Positions 9,332-17,649 of a stretch of 64,000 bases of DNA are shown here, one piece after another; the stretch's first letter is position 1, and every line of letters starts with the position of its first letter. The DNA is taken from assembly GCF_029392895.1 (NCBI RefSeq), contig NZ_CP114200.1:5115001-5179000 (forward strand). Direction: 5' to 3'. A model generated the notes under the pieces. That model had not been told where the DNA came from. It worked only from the letters and a program-made list of their open reading frames with translations, and searched no databases. The DNA comes from Streptomyces sp. 71268. Its GTDB lineage: Bacteria; Actinomycetota; Actinomycetes; Streptomycetales; Streptomycetaceae. Both the position numbers and the translations under genes were made by a program.

Positions 9332-11248
9332 GTGTCACGGGACAACTCTGTCCACAACGGCTCCGCCCCCGGCCCCGCCCACGCCGCGCCCGGCCCCGCC
9401 CCCGACCCCACCTCCGCGCACGACGACGCCGCCTACGACTACGACGTCCTCGTCATCGGCTCCGGCTTCGGCGGCTCGGTCAGCGCGCTGCGGCTGAGCG
9501 AGAAGGGCTACCGGGTCGGCGTCCTGGAGGCCGGCCGCCGCTTCGCCCGCGCCGAACTCCCCAAGAACTCCTGGGACGTGCGCAACTACCTGTGGGCGCC
9601 CGCGCTCGGCCTCTACGGCATCCAGCGCATCCACGTCCTGGGCAAGGTCATGGTGCTGGCCGGCGCCGGCGTCGGCGGCGGCTCGCTCAACTACGCCAAC
9701 ACGCTGTACGTGCCGCCACCCGCCTTCTTCCAGGACGCCCAGTGGGGTCACATCACCGACTGGCAGGAGGAGTTGCGCCCGTACTACGACCAGGCCAGGC
9801 GCATGCTCGGGGTACGTCTGAACAAGACGCTCACCCCCTCCGACGTCCACCTCAGGGACGCGGCCGAGAAGATGGGCGTGGGGGACTCCTTCCACATGGC
9901 CCCGGTCGGCGTCTTCTTCGGCGACGGCGACGACGCCGCGCCCCAGGGCACCGGCGAGGGCGTGCGGGCCGCGCCCGGCGAGACCGTGCCCGACCCGTAC
10001 TTCGGCGGCGTCGGCCCGGCGCGGCGGGCCTGTACCGAGTGCGGCGAGTGCATGACCGGCTGCCGGCACGGCGCCAAGAACACCCTGAACGAGAACTACC
10101 TCCACCTCGCCGAACGCGCCGGGGCCACCATCCACCCCATGACCACCGTCGTGGGCCTGGGCGAACACCCCGACGGCGGCTACCGGGTCGCCACCGTCCC
10201 CACCGACCGGCGCCGCGGCACCCGCCCGAGGACGTTGCGCGCCCGCCAGGTGGTGGTCGCCGCCGGCACGTACGGCAGCCAGACCCTGCTGCACGCGATG
10301 CGCGACCGGGGCGAGTTGCCGCGTCTCTCACCCCGGCTCGGCTCGCTGACCCGTACCAACTCCGAGGCCATACTCGGCTCGCAGACCACCGACCGGCGCT
10401 ACCGGAAGATCAGCGGCGAGCGGCGGGTCGACTTCACCAAGGGCGTGGCCATCACCTCGTCCATCCACCCCAACGCCACCACGCACATCGAGCCGGTGCG
10501 CTACGGCAAGGGCTCCAACGCGATGGGCTCGCTGTCCATCCTCCAGTTCACCCACCGCGAGCGGGTGCCCAACTGGATCAGCTTCCTCGCGGCCAACCTG
10601 CGCCACCCGGTGCTCGCGGGGCGCGCGCTGTCCAACCGGCGCTGGTCCGAGAAGACCATCATCGGCCTGGTCATGCAGACCCACGACAACTCGCTGACCA
10701 CCTACCGCAAGGCCAAGGGCCTCGGCAAGGGCCTGCTCACCGCGCGACAGGGGCACGGCGCGCCCAACCCGGACCGCATACCGGAGGGTGAGGAGGCGGC
10801 GCGGCTGGTCGCGGAGTCCATCAACGGCTTCGCCGGCACCAACGTCGGCGAGCTGATGGGCACCCCGCTCACGGCGCACTTCCTCGGCGGCTGCCCGATC
10901 GGCACCAGCGCCGAGCACGGTGTGATCGATCCGTACCACCGGCTCTTCGGCCACCCCGGCATCCACGTCGTGGACGGCGCGGCGATCACCGCCAACCTGG
11001 GCGTCAACCCGTCGCTGACCATCACGGCGCAGGCCGAGCGGGCGATGTCGCTGTGGCCCAACAAGGGCGAGCCCGACCCGCGCCCCGCCCAGGGCGAGCC
11101 CTACCAGCGCGTCGCGCCCGTGGCCCCGCGTCGTCCGGCGGTCCCCGAGGGCGCGTTCGGCGCCCTGAAACTGTCCCTCCTGCCGGTGCCGACCATCCCG
11201 CCACGGCCCGCCCCGGACGGGGCGCCGGAACCCATGGCCGAGGCGTAA
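9332..11248 (+). CDS. GMC family FAD oxidoreductase with four-cysteine motif
   Basis: A 638-aa flavoprotein of the glucose-methanol-choline family. The FAD-binding fold is at the N-terminus (VIGSGFGGSVSALRL, near residue 40), GAGVGGGSLNYAN follows near 115, and the C-terminal block ends LGVNPSLTITAQAERA. It resembles the cholesterol-oxidase-like subgroup. Residues C234, C237, C240 and C244 form CTECGECMTGC, which looks like an iron-sulfur ligand set and is not found in simple GMC oxidases. GTG 9332 has a GGAGG about ten bases upstream. The position directly behind a semialdehyde dehydrogenase suggests paired alcohol-to-aldehyde-to-acid chemistry, but the substrate is not evident. No signal peptide is seen, so it is probably cytosolic. 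Confidence 0.82.
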   Translation: MSRDNSVHNGSAPGPAHAAPGPAPDPTSAHDDAAYDYDVLVIGSGFGGSVSALRLSEKGYRVGVLEAGRRFARAELPKNSWDVRNYLWAPALGLYGIQRIHVLGKVMVLAGAGVGGGSLNYANTLYVPPPAFFQDAQWGHITDWQEELRPYYDQARRMLGVRLNKTLTPSDVHLRDAAEKMGVGDSFHMAPVGVFFGDGDDAAPQGTGEGVRAAPGETVPDPYFGGVGPARRACTECGECMTGCRHGAKNTLNENYLHLAERAGATIHPMTTVVGLGEHPDGGYRVATVPTDRRRGTRPRTLRARQVVVAAGTYGSQTLLHAMRDRGELPRLSPRLGSLTRTNSEAILGSQTTDRRYRKISGERRVDFTKGVAITSSIHPNATTHIEPVRYGKGSNAMGSLSILQFTHRERVPNWISFLAANLRHPVLAGRALSNRRWSEKTIIGLVMQTHDNSLTTYRKAKGLGKGLLTARQGHGAPNPDRIPEGEEAARLVAESINGFAGTNVGELMGTPLTAHFLGGCPIGTSAEHGVIDPYHRLFGHPGIHVVDGAAITANLGVNPSLTITAQAERAMSLWPNKGEPDPRPAQGEPYQRVAPVAPRRPAVPEGAFGALKLSLLPVPTIPPRPAPDGAPEPMAEA

Positions 11249-11288
11249 CCGCGCGCCGGGCCGTGCCCCGCGCCGGGGCCCAAGGCGC

Positions 11289-11332
11289 GGGGGCCGGGTC
11301 GGCTGGTTGGTGGTCCAGCCGCCCCGGCCCCC
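11289..11332. terminator. Terminator between convergent genes
   Basis: Two 18-base arms, pairing at 17 positions, enclose an eight-base loop (TTGGTGGT). It stands midway between the end of the GMC oxidoreductase and the end of the convergent surface-protein gene, so it can serve both. No U-tract, as is common in Streptomyces. Confidence 0.75.
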
Positions 11333-11398
11333 GCTCGGCCGCCCGCCGGTGTCGCTCCGGCGGCGCGGTAGGTGGTGGTACCCGGTGAGGTGTCCGTG

Positions 11399-12526
11399 TT
11401 ACGCGGGCGTCGCCCCGGCCTTGCGGCGGCGCACGACGAGGATGGCGCCGGCGCCGGCGACCATCGCCACGCCGCCGATCATCGCGATCGTCGGCAGGTT
11501 CGAGTCCGAACCGGTGTTGGCCAGCTCACCGACCGGGTGGATCGCCTTGTCGCCGACCGGCCGCTTGGGGATCGACACCGGCAGCGGCTTCTTGCCGCCC
11601 TGCGGCTTGGCGTCCGGCACCTGCGACTCGTCGCCGCCCGGGAGCTGCGCGGCGGACTTCACGACCTCGAAGTCGTAGTAGTCGCCGCTGGAGTAGACGC
11701 AGTTGCCCTCCTCGTCGGCGAAGGCGCCGATGGAGATGGCGTAACCGAAGCCGTCGGGCGCGCCCTTGGCGACGCTCAGCCGCAGGTCGAGGCGGATCGT
11801 CTCGTGCGGCCTGACCGAGGTGTAGCCGACGTAGCCGTGGGCGTCGTCGTCCTGGTCGGTGGAGATGCTCTCCCAGGCCCCGGTGTCCGGGTTCTTGAAC
11901 TGGAGGGTCAGGTACTTGCCCGTGCCCTCCGGGTGCTCGGCGTGCGCGGTGCCCGCCAGGATGCCGAGGTCGACGCGGTGGAAGGCGCGGTCCGAGGTGT
12001 TCTTCACGCGGAAGGTGAAGCCGTGGTAGCCGCTGCCGGCCACGACCTTGGACGGCAGCCCGACGAGCGTGGTGCTCAGGTCGGGGTCCTCCGCGTACTC
12101 GTCGCTGTCCTCGCAGGGCGCGGGCGGCTCGGAGTCGGTGGGCGTCGGGCTCGGCCCGTCGGTGGGAGTGCTGGTCGGCTTGCCGGTGGGCTGGCCGGTC
12201 GGGTCGCCGGTGGGCTTGCCCGTGGGCTCGCCGGTCGGGTTCCCGGTGGGGGTACCGGTCGGGTCGCCCGTCGGGTTCCCGGTGGGCTGGCCGGTCGGGT
12301 CGCCGGTGGGCTTGCCCGTGGGCTCGCCGGTCGGGTTCCCGGTGGGGGTGCCCGTCGGGTTGCCGGTGGGGTTCCCGGTCGGCTCGCCGGTCGGGGTCGG
12401 CGTGCCCGTCGGCGTCTGCGACGGCGTCGTCGGCTCCTCGGCGTACGCACCGGGCGCGGCGAGCAGCGTCGCGGGCAGGAGGGCCGCCGTGGCCGCGGCG
12501 GCCGTGAGGGTGCGGCGAAGCTTCAT
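11399..12526 (-). CDS. Sortase-anchored surface protein with PTG repeats
   Basis: A 375-aa wall-anchored protein. Residues 1-30 form a signal peptide (MKLRRTLTAAAA to AYA). Next is a Pro-Thr-Gly stalk of 19 xPTG units (about 36-110), then a globular beta-rich domain with one cysteine near each end. The C-terminus has LANTG, a hydrophobic stretch and RRRKAG, the LAxTG sorting signal read by class E sortases of Streptomyces. The ATG at 12526 was chosen because the signal peptide begins there and AGAGG lies six bases upstream; longer in-frame starts would place about 30-45 unlikely residues before it. The stalk repeats have a higher-order pattern, T-N-E-K-D-Q at the variable position, twice. The function of the globular domain is unknown. 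Confidence 0.85.
   Translation of the reverse strand: MKLRRTLTAAAATAALLPATLLAAPGAYAEEPTTPSQTPTGTPTPTGEPTGNPTGNPTGTPTGNPTGEPTGKPTGDPTGQPTGNPTGDPTGTPTGNPTGEPTGKPTGDPTGQPTGKPTSTPTDGPSPTPTDSEPPAPCEDSDEYAEDPDLSTTLVGLPSKVVAGSGYHGFTFRVKNTSDRAFHRVDLGILAGTAHAEHPEGTGKYLTLQFKNPDTGAWESISTDQDDDAHGYVGYTSVRPHETIRLDLRLSVAKGAPDGFGYAISIGAFADEEGNCVYSSGDYYDFEVVKSAAQLPGGDESQVPDAKPQGGKKPLPVSIPKRPVGDKAIHPVGELANTGSDSNLPTIAMIGGVAMVAGAGAILVVRRRKAGATPA
12175..12405 (-). repeat. 12-bp tandem repeat encoding the PTG stalk
   Basis: Back-to-back 12-base units, each coding x-Pro-Thr-Gly, with a six-unit block (T,N,E,K,D,Q) present twice and separated by N and D units. This is a recombination-prone array inside the surface-protein gene; copy number probably differs between strains. 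Confidence 0.85.
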
Positions 12527-12628
12527 GAAGACCTCTTCTGGGTCCAAAGGAGCCGCCAAGGGAGCGGCGTCCGCGGGGTCGGCCGTCGCGGTGGGGCGCG
12601 TCATGGCCGTGCGTTTGCACGTACATGA

Positions 12629-12641
12629 CCAGTAGTACTGG
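12629..12641. promoter_or_regulatory. Palindrome CCAGTA-G-TACTGG upstream of the surface protein gene
   Basis: A perfect six-base inverted repeat around one G lies in an AT-richer island about 100 bases upstream of the surface-protein start, where its promoter should be. It could bind a dimeric regulator. No known regulator was matched. Confidence 0.4.
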
Positions 12642-12667
12642 CCAAAGGTTGCACACAGAATAATCAC

Positions 12668-13833
12668 AACTCGCGGTGATCTAGCTCACTGGCAAACCCG
12701 GCCCGCCCACGATGACCTGCGCGATCCGCTCACGGGCGCGACCCGGGCCGGCGGCCTCGCGTGGCGGAGTGTCACCCTCCGCCGGGCGGCGTACGGCTCG
12801 TGGGTACGGGCTCCGGGCGCGGCCTCCGGCGGCACCGCGAGCGGCCCGAAGGAGGTCAACTGCCTCTGCTTTACGGCGAATTGGGGGCACCCACCCAGGC
12901 TGCGGGGCGAGGTGCGGGCGGGCGTCGATGTGCGAGAGCCCCGCGGACGCCGCGGGGGGATGGCGTCCACGGGGCTCTCGGCGGTCAGCAACGGCGTCAG
13001 GGCAGCGCCGGTGCTGAGAGGCGGCGCCGGGGGATCGCGCCGCTGGCCCGGAAGGTATCGGTGTCGCGGCCCGCGCGCACCGGTCGCGGGTCTACCCGTC
13101 GCGGCTGGTCGGGCCGTCGAGGGCGGGAGCGCCACCCGGAAGGCGGGTGGTGCGGTGCGGGGGCCTCGCTTTGCATCGTGGTGGATATGCCACATCCGGC
13201 GCAACCGTTTCGACCGGATGCGGTCGGCCCCGGGCGTCCCCAGGGCCGACCGTTGGTGTGGCGACCGGGCTGCTGTCCCCTGCCGTCCGGTCGCCTGACC
13301 GAAGCGAGGTCCCACGACGTGCTCCGTTTGCGTCACCACGGGGAGCGCGTCTCATCGCTTCGGGTATCCGTCCTGCCGCTGTTGGGCGCCCGATGAACAG
13401 GTACGGAAGCCACGCGTGGAATGGGGCCGCTCCTGGCTGGCGCGGACACGTGGCCCAACGACAGGTCGCGCGAGCCGGTCACGCGCCGTACGGGTGACGG
13501 CTCGGCGTGCCGGGCGACCAAACGATTCCGCACACGCCGCAAATCGCCCGCTGAGCACCCTTCCCGACACCCGGCACGCCCTGTCGCGCCCTCGCCGACG
13601 CTCCGGCGCACGACCGCGACCCGAGCGCGCCGTACGGGCCCGCCGGGGTATTGGCGTACGCCCCCACGCGCCTGGCCGGTCGCCGGGGTGGCCGGGGTGG
13701 CCGGGCCAGCCCGACCGCCGGGGTCGCCGGGCCGCGCCGTCCGTGCCCCGCTCCCTGCGCCGCGTACGCCGGGGCGGGGCGGGCCAGGTCAAGTCGGGGC
13801 GAGCCGGGCCGCCGGCCGCCGGCCGGCGTCGGC
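12668..13833. other. Long intergenic region without a supported gene
   Basis: About 1.17 kb between the surface-protein promoter and chorismate mutase. Several open frames of 60-220 codons exist on both strands but are Arg/Pro-rich, lack ribosome sites and overlap one another, so I call none. It contains a very strong hairpin at 12934-12979, a weaker inverted repeat CATCCGG...CCGGATG at 13193-13220, and GTGGCCGGG-type direct repeats around 13685-13705. An unrecognised RNA or small gene ending at the hairpin is possible. Confidence 0.5.
12934..12979. terminator. Strong hairpin in a gene desert
   Basis: Two 18-base arms (GAGAGCCCC... and its complement) pair at 17 positions around a ten-base loop. 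It has the form of a Streptomyces terminator, but no gene on either strand clearly ends here, which makes a short untranslated transcript a candidate partner. Confidence 0.6.
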
Positions 13834-14277
13834 TCAGGCGCGGCCCCGGCACAGTTCGAGGAGGGTCATGGCCAGGGCCGTGCCGGGCTTGCCGAGCTGG
13901 TCGCGGTAGTGGTTCAGGATCTCCAGCTCGCGGGCGAGGTTCACGCGGCGCCCGCCCGACCCGATCCGCTCGCGCTGGATGGCGGCCGAGACGGCGGCGC
14001 GCTCCTGGACGAGACCGATGATCCGGCCGTCCAGGTCGTCGATGCGCCGCCGGGCGTCGTGGATGGCACCCGCCGCGGCGTCCGTGCGGGCCCCGGTGGA
14101 CTCGGCGTCGGAGGGACGGGCGGGCCGTGGGGCGACGGGTTCCGCGACGGCGGTCGCCGCGGGCCGGGGGCTGTCGGTGGCGGCGGACCCGGTCGCGGCG
14201 GCCGGGCGGGCCGGGCCGGCGGGCGGGGCGGCCGACGGGGCGAGGGGGGCGGGGGTCGCGGCGTTGGCGGTGCTCAT
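13834..14277 (-). CDS. aroQ: Chorismate mutase (AroQ type)
   Basis: A 147-aa monofunctional mutase converting chorismate to prephenate, the branch step towards Phe and Tyr. The first 65 residues are an Ala/Pro-rich extension; the helical core follows (HDARRRIDDLDGRIIGLVQERAAVSAAI, then RELEILNHYRDQLGKPG), with the R/D/E-rich AroQ pattern and GGRRVNLARE. AGGAGA lies about six bases before ATG 14277. Upstream, a 23-codon reading frame with Phe-Val-Phe-Thr-Tyr and a perfect hairpin lie between the promoter and this gene, suggesting transcription attenuation by Phe/Tyr supply. It diverges from guaA. Identification is good; the regulation is inferred. Confidence 0.85.
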   Translation of the reverse strand: MSTANAATPAPLAPSAAPPAGPARPAAATGSAATDSPRPAATAVAEPVAPRPARPSDAESTGARTDAAAGAIHDARRRIDDLDGRIIGLVQERAAVSAAIQRERIGSGGRRVNLARELEILNHYRDQLGKPGTALAMTLLELCRGRA

Positions 14278-14340
14278 GGGTCTCTCCTGGTCCTGGGGTT
14301 ACCGGCCCCCGGCCGACCACAGACCCGGCACAACGCAGGA

Positions 14341-14368
14341 CGCCCCGGGCCTTGGCTGGCCCGGGGCG
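14341..14368 (-). terminator. Attenuator-like hairpin before chorismate mutase
   Basis: A perfect 11-bp stem (CGCCCCGGGCC and its complement) with a six-base loop lies between the leader peptide stop and the chorismate mutase ribosome site. Its first-transcribed arm contains CGGGCC, which can alternatively pair with GGCCCG inside the leader-peptide coding sequence just after the Phe/Tyr codons, the arrangement expected of an attenuator. A real terminator at this position would stop every read into the mutase gene unless it were regulated. Confidence 0.6.
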
Positions 14369-14389
14369 CCTGGGAAGTCGCTTAAGTGA

Positions 14390-14461
14390 TCAAGCAGCAC
14401 GACCATGGCAGCCGGACGGGCCGGTGCCATAGGTAAAGACGAAGGTCACGTGCTTGGACAT
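14390..14461 (-). CDS. Leader peptide upstream of chorismate mutase
   Basis: A 23-aa reading frame beginning MSKHVTFVFTYGTG. Phe7, Phe9 and Tyr11 cluster in the first half, the two amino acids made downstream of chorismate mutase. A promoter (TTGGAC, 18 bases, CATACT) ends six or seven bases before the ATG, so translation would start at or near the 5' end of the mRNA. The stop is followed by the 11-bp hairpin and then by the mutase gene on the same strand. This is the layout of an attenuation leader peptide. The frame is short and could occur by chance, but promoter, start, aromatic codons, hairpin and target gene all line up. Confidence 0.6.
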   Translation of the reverse strand: MSKHVTFVFTYGTGPSGCHGRAA

Positions 14462-14468
14462 GGAGCAG

Positions 14469-14498
14469 AGTATGGGCCCGTTAGGATAGAAAGTCCAA
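14469..14498 (-). promoter_or_regulatory. Promoter of the leader peptide and chorismate mutase
   Basis: On the minus strand TTGGAC (14493-14498) and CATACT (14469-14474) are 18 bases apart. The predicted start of transcription falls at or just before the leader ATG at 14461. It overlaps the divergent guaA promoter region (TAGGAT at 14482-14487 on the plus strand). Confidence 0.55.
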
Positions 14499-14529
14499 CC
14501 CCCCGTACCACCGCCGGAAGGCCGCCCCA

Positions 14530-16128
14530 GTGCCATCAGCGACTCCCTCCGCCACCGAAGCGCACGAGCCGGACCCCGTCCTCGTCGTCGACTTCGGCGC
14601 GCAGTACGCACAGCTCATCGCCCGTCGCGTGCGCGAGGCGCGGGTGTACAGCGAGATCGTGCCGTCCACCATGCCGGTGGCCGAGATGCTTGCCAAGAAC
14701 CCGCGGGCGATAATCCTCTCCGGCGGTCCCTCGTCGGTGTACGAGGAGGGCGCGCCGCGCGTCGACCGCTCCCTGTTCGAGGCCGGGGTCCCGGTGTTCG
14801 GCATGTGCTACGGGTTCCAGCTGATGGCCGAGTCGCTGGGCGGCACCGTCGACGACAACGGTGCCAGGGAGTACGGGCGGACACCGCTGGCGGTCGCCAA
14901 GTCCGGCTCCACCCTCTTCGAGGGCACCCCGGACCAGCAGACCGTGTGGATGTCGCACGGCGACGCGTGCTCCGCCGCGCCCGAGGGCTTCACCGTCACC
15001 GCCTCCACCGACGTGGTCCCGGTCGCCGCCTTCGAGAACGACGAGCGGAAGCTCTACGGCGTGCAGTACCACCCCGAGGTCATGCACACCACGCACGGCC
15101 AGCAGGTGCTGGAGCACTTCCTGTACCGGGGCGCCGGCATCGAGCCCACCTGGACCACGAAGAACGTGGTCGAGGAGGCCGTCGCGGCCATCCGCGAGCA
15201 GGTCGGCAGCAAGCGCGCGATCTGCGGGCTCTCCGGCGGCGTGGACTCGGCCGTGGCCGCCGCGCTGGTGCAGAAGGCCATCGGCTCGCAGCTCACCTGC
15301 GTCTACGTGGACCACGGCCTGATGCGCAAGGGCGAGTCCGAGCAGGTCGAGAAGGACTTCGTGGCCGCCACCGGCGTGCAGCTCAAGGTGGTCGACGCCG
15401 AGGAGCGGTTCCTGACCGCGCTGGCCGGCGTGTCCGATCCGGAGCAGAAGCGCAAGATCATCGGCCGGGAGTTCATCCGGGTCTTCGAGCAGGCCCAGGC
15501 CGAGCTGGTCGCCGAGGCGGGCGAGGCCGGCGAGGACGTCGCCTTCCTGGTGCAGGGCACCCTGTACCCCGACGTCGTCGAGTCCGGCGGCGGCACCGGT
15601 ACCGCCAACATCAAGTCGCACCACAACGTCGGCGGCCTCCCCGACGACATCGAGTTCGAGCTGGTCGAGCCGCTGCGCAAGCTGTTCAAGGACGAGGTCC
15701 GGATGGTCGGCCAGGAGCTGGGCCTGCCCGAGGAGATCGTCCAGCGGCAGCCCTTCCCGGGCCCCGGGCTCGGCATCCGCATCGTCGGCGAGGTCACCAA
15801 GGACCGGCTCGACCTGCTGCGCGAGGCCGACGCCATCGCCCGCGAGGAGCTGACCGCGGCCGGCCTCGACCGCGACATCTGGCAGTGCCCCGTGGTGCTG
15901 CTCGCCGACGTCCGCTCGGTCGGCGTGCAGGGCGACGGCCGCACCTACGGCCACCCGATCGTGCTGCGCCCGGTCTCCTCCGAGGACGCGATGACGGCGG
16001 ACTGGTCGCGCCTTCCGTACGACGTGCTCTCGCGCATCTCCACCCGCATCACCAACGAGGTCGACGAGGTCAACCGGGTGGTCCTGGACATCACCAGCAA
16101 GCCCCCCGGCACCATCGAGTGGGAGTAG
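14530..16128 (+). CDS. guaA: GMP synthase (glutamine-hydrolysing)
   Basis: A 532-aa enzyme making GMP from XMP with ATP and glutamine, the last step of guanine nucleotide synthesis. The N-terminal class I amidotransferase has C93 (FGMCYGFQ) with H181 and E183 (YHPEV). The ATP-pyrophosphatase domain begins around residue 220 with the PP-loop SGGVDS at 235, and the C-terminal dimerisation domain ends KPPGTIEWE, the typical GuaA end. GTG 14530 is preceded by GGAAGG; -10 candidate TAGGAT. It is followed by a perfect terminator, so it is a single-gene unit. The length is normal for the family. Confidence 0.97.
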   Translation: MPSATPSATEAHEPDPVLVVDFGAQYAQLIARRVREARVYSEIVPSTMPVAEMLAKNPRAIILSGGPSSVYEEGAPRVDRSLFEAGVPVFGMCYGFQLMAESLGGTVDDNGAREYGRTPLAVAKSGSTLFEGTPDQQTVWMSHGDACSAAPEGFTVTASTDVVPVAAFENDERKLYGVQYHPEVMHTTHGQQVLEHFLYRGAGIEPTWTTKNVVEEAVAAIREQVGSKRAICGLSGGVDSAVAAALVQKAIGSQLTCVYVDHGLMRKGESEQVEKDFVAATGVQLKVVDAEERFLTALAGVSDPEQKRKIIGREFIRVFEQAQAELVAEAGEAGEDVAFLVQGTLYPDVVESGGGTGTANIKSHHNVGGLPDDIEFELVEPLRKLFKDEVRMVGQELGLPEEIVQRQPFPGPGLGIRIVGEVTKDRLDLLREADAIAREELTAAGLDRDIWQCPVVLLADVRSVGVQGDGRTYGHPIVLRPVSSEDAMTADWSRLPYDVLSRISTRITNEVDEVNRVVLDITSKPPGTIEWE

Positions 16129-16155
16129 CCCCTCCCGCCTCACCGCACGTCGCGT

Positions 16156-16199
16156 AACGGCCGCGCCGCCCCCGATTCCCCGGGGGCGGCGCGGCCGTT
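16156..16199 (+). terminator. guaA terminator
   Basis: A perfect 19-bp stem (arms beginning AACGGCCGCG and its complement) with loop ATTCCC, starting 28 bases after the guaA stop. One of the strongest hairpins in the window. Confidence 0.88.
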
Positions 16200-16334
16200 C
16201 GTGGTGGTGCGCGCGATCTCGGCCGGGCGGGTCGGGCCGGGGCGGTCGGGGTGGGCCCGTGCGGGGTCGGTCGGTCCGGCCGGGGCGGGGCGGAGTGGCC
16301 GGGTTGGCCGGGGCCGGGGGCCGGCTCCGGGCGG

Positions 16335-16372
16335 TTGACTTGAATAATGGTTCAACTTTTACGGTGATCTCG
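16335..16372 (+). promoter_or_regulatory. AT-rich island with inverted repeat before the MarR gene
   Basis: Within very GC-rich DNA, TTGACT (16335-16340, a good -35) is followed by the inverted repeat TTGAA-N6-TTCAA (16340-16355) and TTTTACGG. MarR proteins commonly repress their own gene from such a site, so this is a plausible promoter/operator. It lies about 135 bases before the start codon. Confidence 0.45.
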
Positions 16373-16506
16373 TCGTCGGGAGACCGCACCGCTTCGCGGA
16401 TGCGTACGACAGCGCAGGTCACCACGTGTTCCCGAACCCGCTGTCGCGGGGCGACCGCCTTCGCGGCGGTCCGTGCGAGGTGGCCCCGACCGTGAGGAGA
16501 GGGACC

Positions 16507-16959
16507 GTGCTCAAGACGTACTCGGACGAGGAACTGCTGCGACAGCCGGTCGGCTACTGGACCGGCGTCGCCCAGGAACTCGTCGTCGGCAGCATCAACG
16601 ACACCCTGGGCACCCTGGGCATCCGGCAGCCGCAGTGGTGGGTGCTGAACCTGATCAACCGCTCCGACGACGGGCTGACGCGCGCCGAGCTGCCCGCGGG
16701 GCTGCGACACCACGTGGACTCGTCCGTCACGGACTCGGTCGCCGACGACCTCACCGGGCGCGGCTGGCTCGTCGAGGGGCGGGACCAGCGGCTGCGGCTG
16801 ACGGAGGAGGGGTCCGCCGCGCTCGCCACGCTGTGGGAGCGCGTGCCGCGGACGCTGGACCGGATCCGCGCCGGCTTCTCGGACGCCGAGTACGTCCAGC
16901 TCATCAACCTGCTGCGGCGGGTCGTGGACAACCTGGACGGCCACAGCGACCTGGACTGA
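16507..16959 (+). CDS. MarR-family transcriptional regulator
   Basis: A 150-aa winged-helix DNA-binding protein. The dimerisation helix comes first (LLRQPVGYWTGVAQ), then QWWVLNLINRSDDGLTRAEL (helix-turn-helix entry), the recognition region HHVDSSVTDSVADDLTGRGWL, the wing RDQRLRLTEEG and the C-terminal dimerisation helix. GTG 16507 has GAGGAGAGGG directly upstream, which decides against longer frames from 16426. An AT-rich inverted repeat near 16340 may be its operator. A DoxX-type membrane gene follows 123 bases downstream and is the likeliest target or partner. The ligand is unknown. Confidence 0.82.
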   Translation: MLKTYSDEELLRQPVGYWTGVAQELVVGSINDTLGTLGIRQPQWWVLNLINRSDDGLTRAELPAGLRHHVDSSVTDSVADDLTGRGWLVEGRDQRLRLTEEGSAALATLWERVPRTLDRIRAGFSDAEYVQLINLLRRVVDNLDGHSDLD

Positions 16960-17082
16960 CGCGCGCCGGACCGAGGTGCAGCCGGGCCGGGCCGCGCCGG
17001 GCGGCGGCGCGGCGCGCGCCAGCACAGGCGCGCGGCCGGCCCCGCGGGGACACTGGGGGCCCGGAGACCGAGAGGCGAGGCC

Positions 17083-17649
17083 ATGACCCAGGGACGGTGG
17101 ACGGCAGGCGGCGGCGCGACCGGCGGTCCGCCCGGCGGGCGACGGCACGGCTGGCGCTCCGCGCTCGCCCCGTACGCCCTGCTGCCGCTACGCGTCTTCC
17201 TGGGCGTGACCTTCGTCTACGCCGGCCTCGACAAGCTGACCGACGCGTCGTTCCTGTCCGACAGCGGGCCGGGCTCGATCGGCGAGACGATGCGCTTCGC
17301 GCGCCCGTCCGCGGCCTTCCCGGACCTGGTCGACCTGGCGCTGAAGGCACCCACCGGCTTCGGCTACGCCATCGCCTGCGGCGAACTCGCGGTCGGCCTC
17401 GGCACGCTGTTCGGCGTGCTGGCCCGGCTGGCGGCGGTCGGCGGGGCGCTGATCTCGCTGAGCCTGTGGCTGACCGTGAGCTGGTCGACGGAGCCGTACT
17501 ACTACGGCAACGACCTGGCCTATCTGATGGCCTGGTTGCCGCTGGTCCTGGCGGGCGCCCCGTACCTGTCCGTGGACGCCGCGCTCGCCGGCAACCACTG
17601 GCGCCGCCGAGGCGGTCGCTGGCGCCGCGGCGGCCGCGTCTTCGGCTGA
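17083..17649 (+). CDS. DoxX-family membrane protein
   Basis: A 188-aa integral membrane protein with four predicted helices: LLPLRVFLGVTFVYAGLDKL near 40-58, then segments near 105, 125 and 150. The GLDKL motif after the first helix is the usual DoxX/DoxD signature. The N-terminal 28 residues and the C-terminus are Gly/Arg-rich and probably cytosolic. RBS GAGGCGAGG lies just upstream of ATG 17083. Family members are linked to quinone or thiosulfate oxidation and to oxidative-stress complexes, but specific activities are mostly unproven. It follows the MarR gene in the same direction. Confidence 0.8.
   Translation: MTQGRWTAGGGATGGPPGGRRHGWRSALAPYALLPLRVFLGVTFVYAGLDKLTDASFLSDSGPGSIGETMRFARPSAAFPDLVDLALKAPTGFGYAIACGELAVGLGTLFGVLARLAAVGGALISLSLWLTVSWSTEPYYYGNDLAYLMAWLPLVLAGAPYLSVDAALAGNHWRRRGGRWRRGGRVFG

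Noticed and set aside
12686..13339. 217-codon minus-strand frame in the gene desert
   Set aside because: Arg/Pro-rich composition without domain signals, no ribosome site, and the strong hairpin falls inside it.
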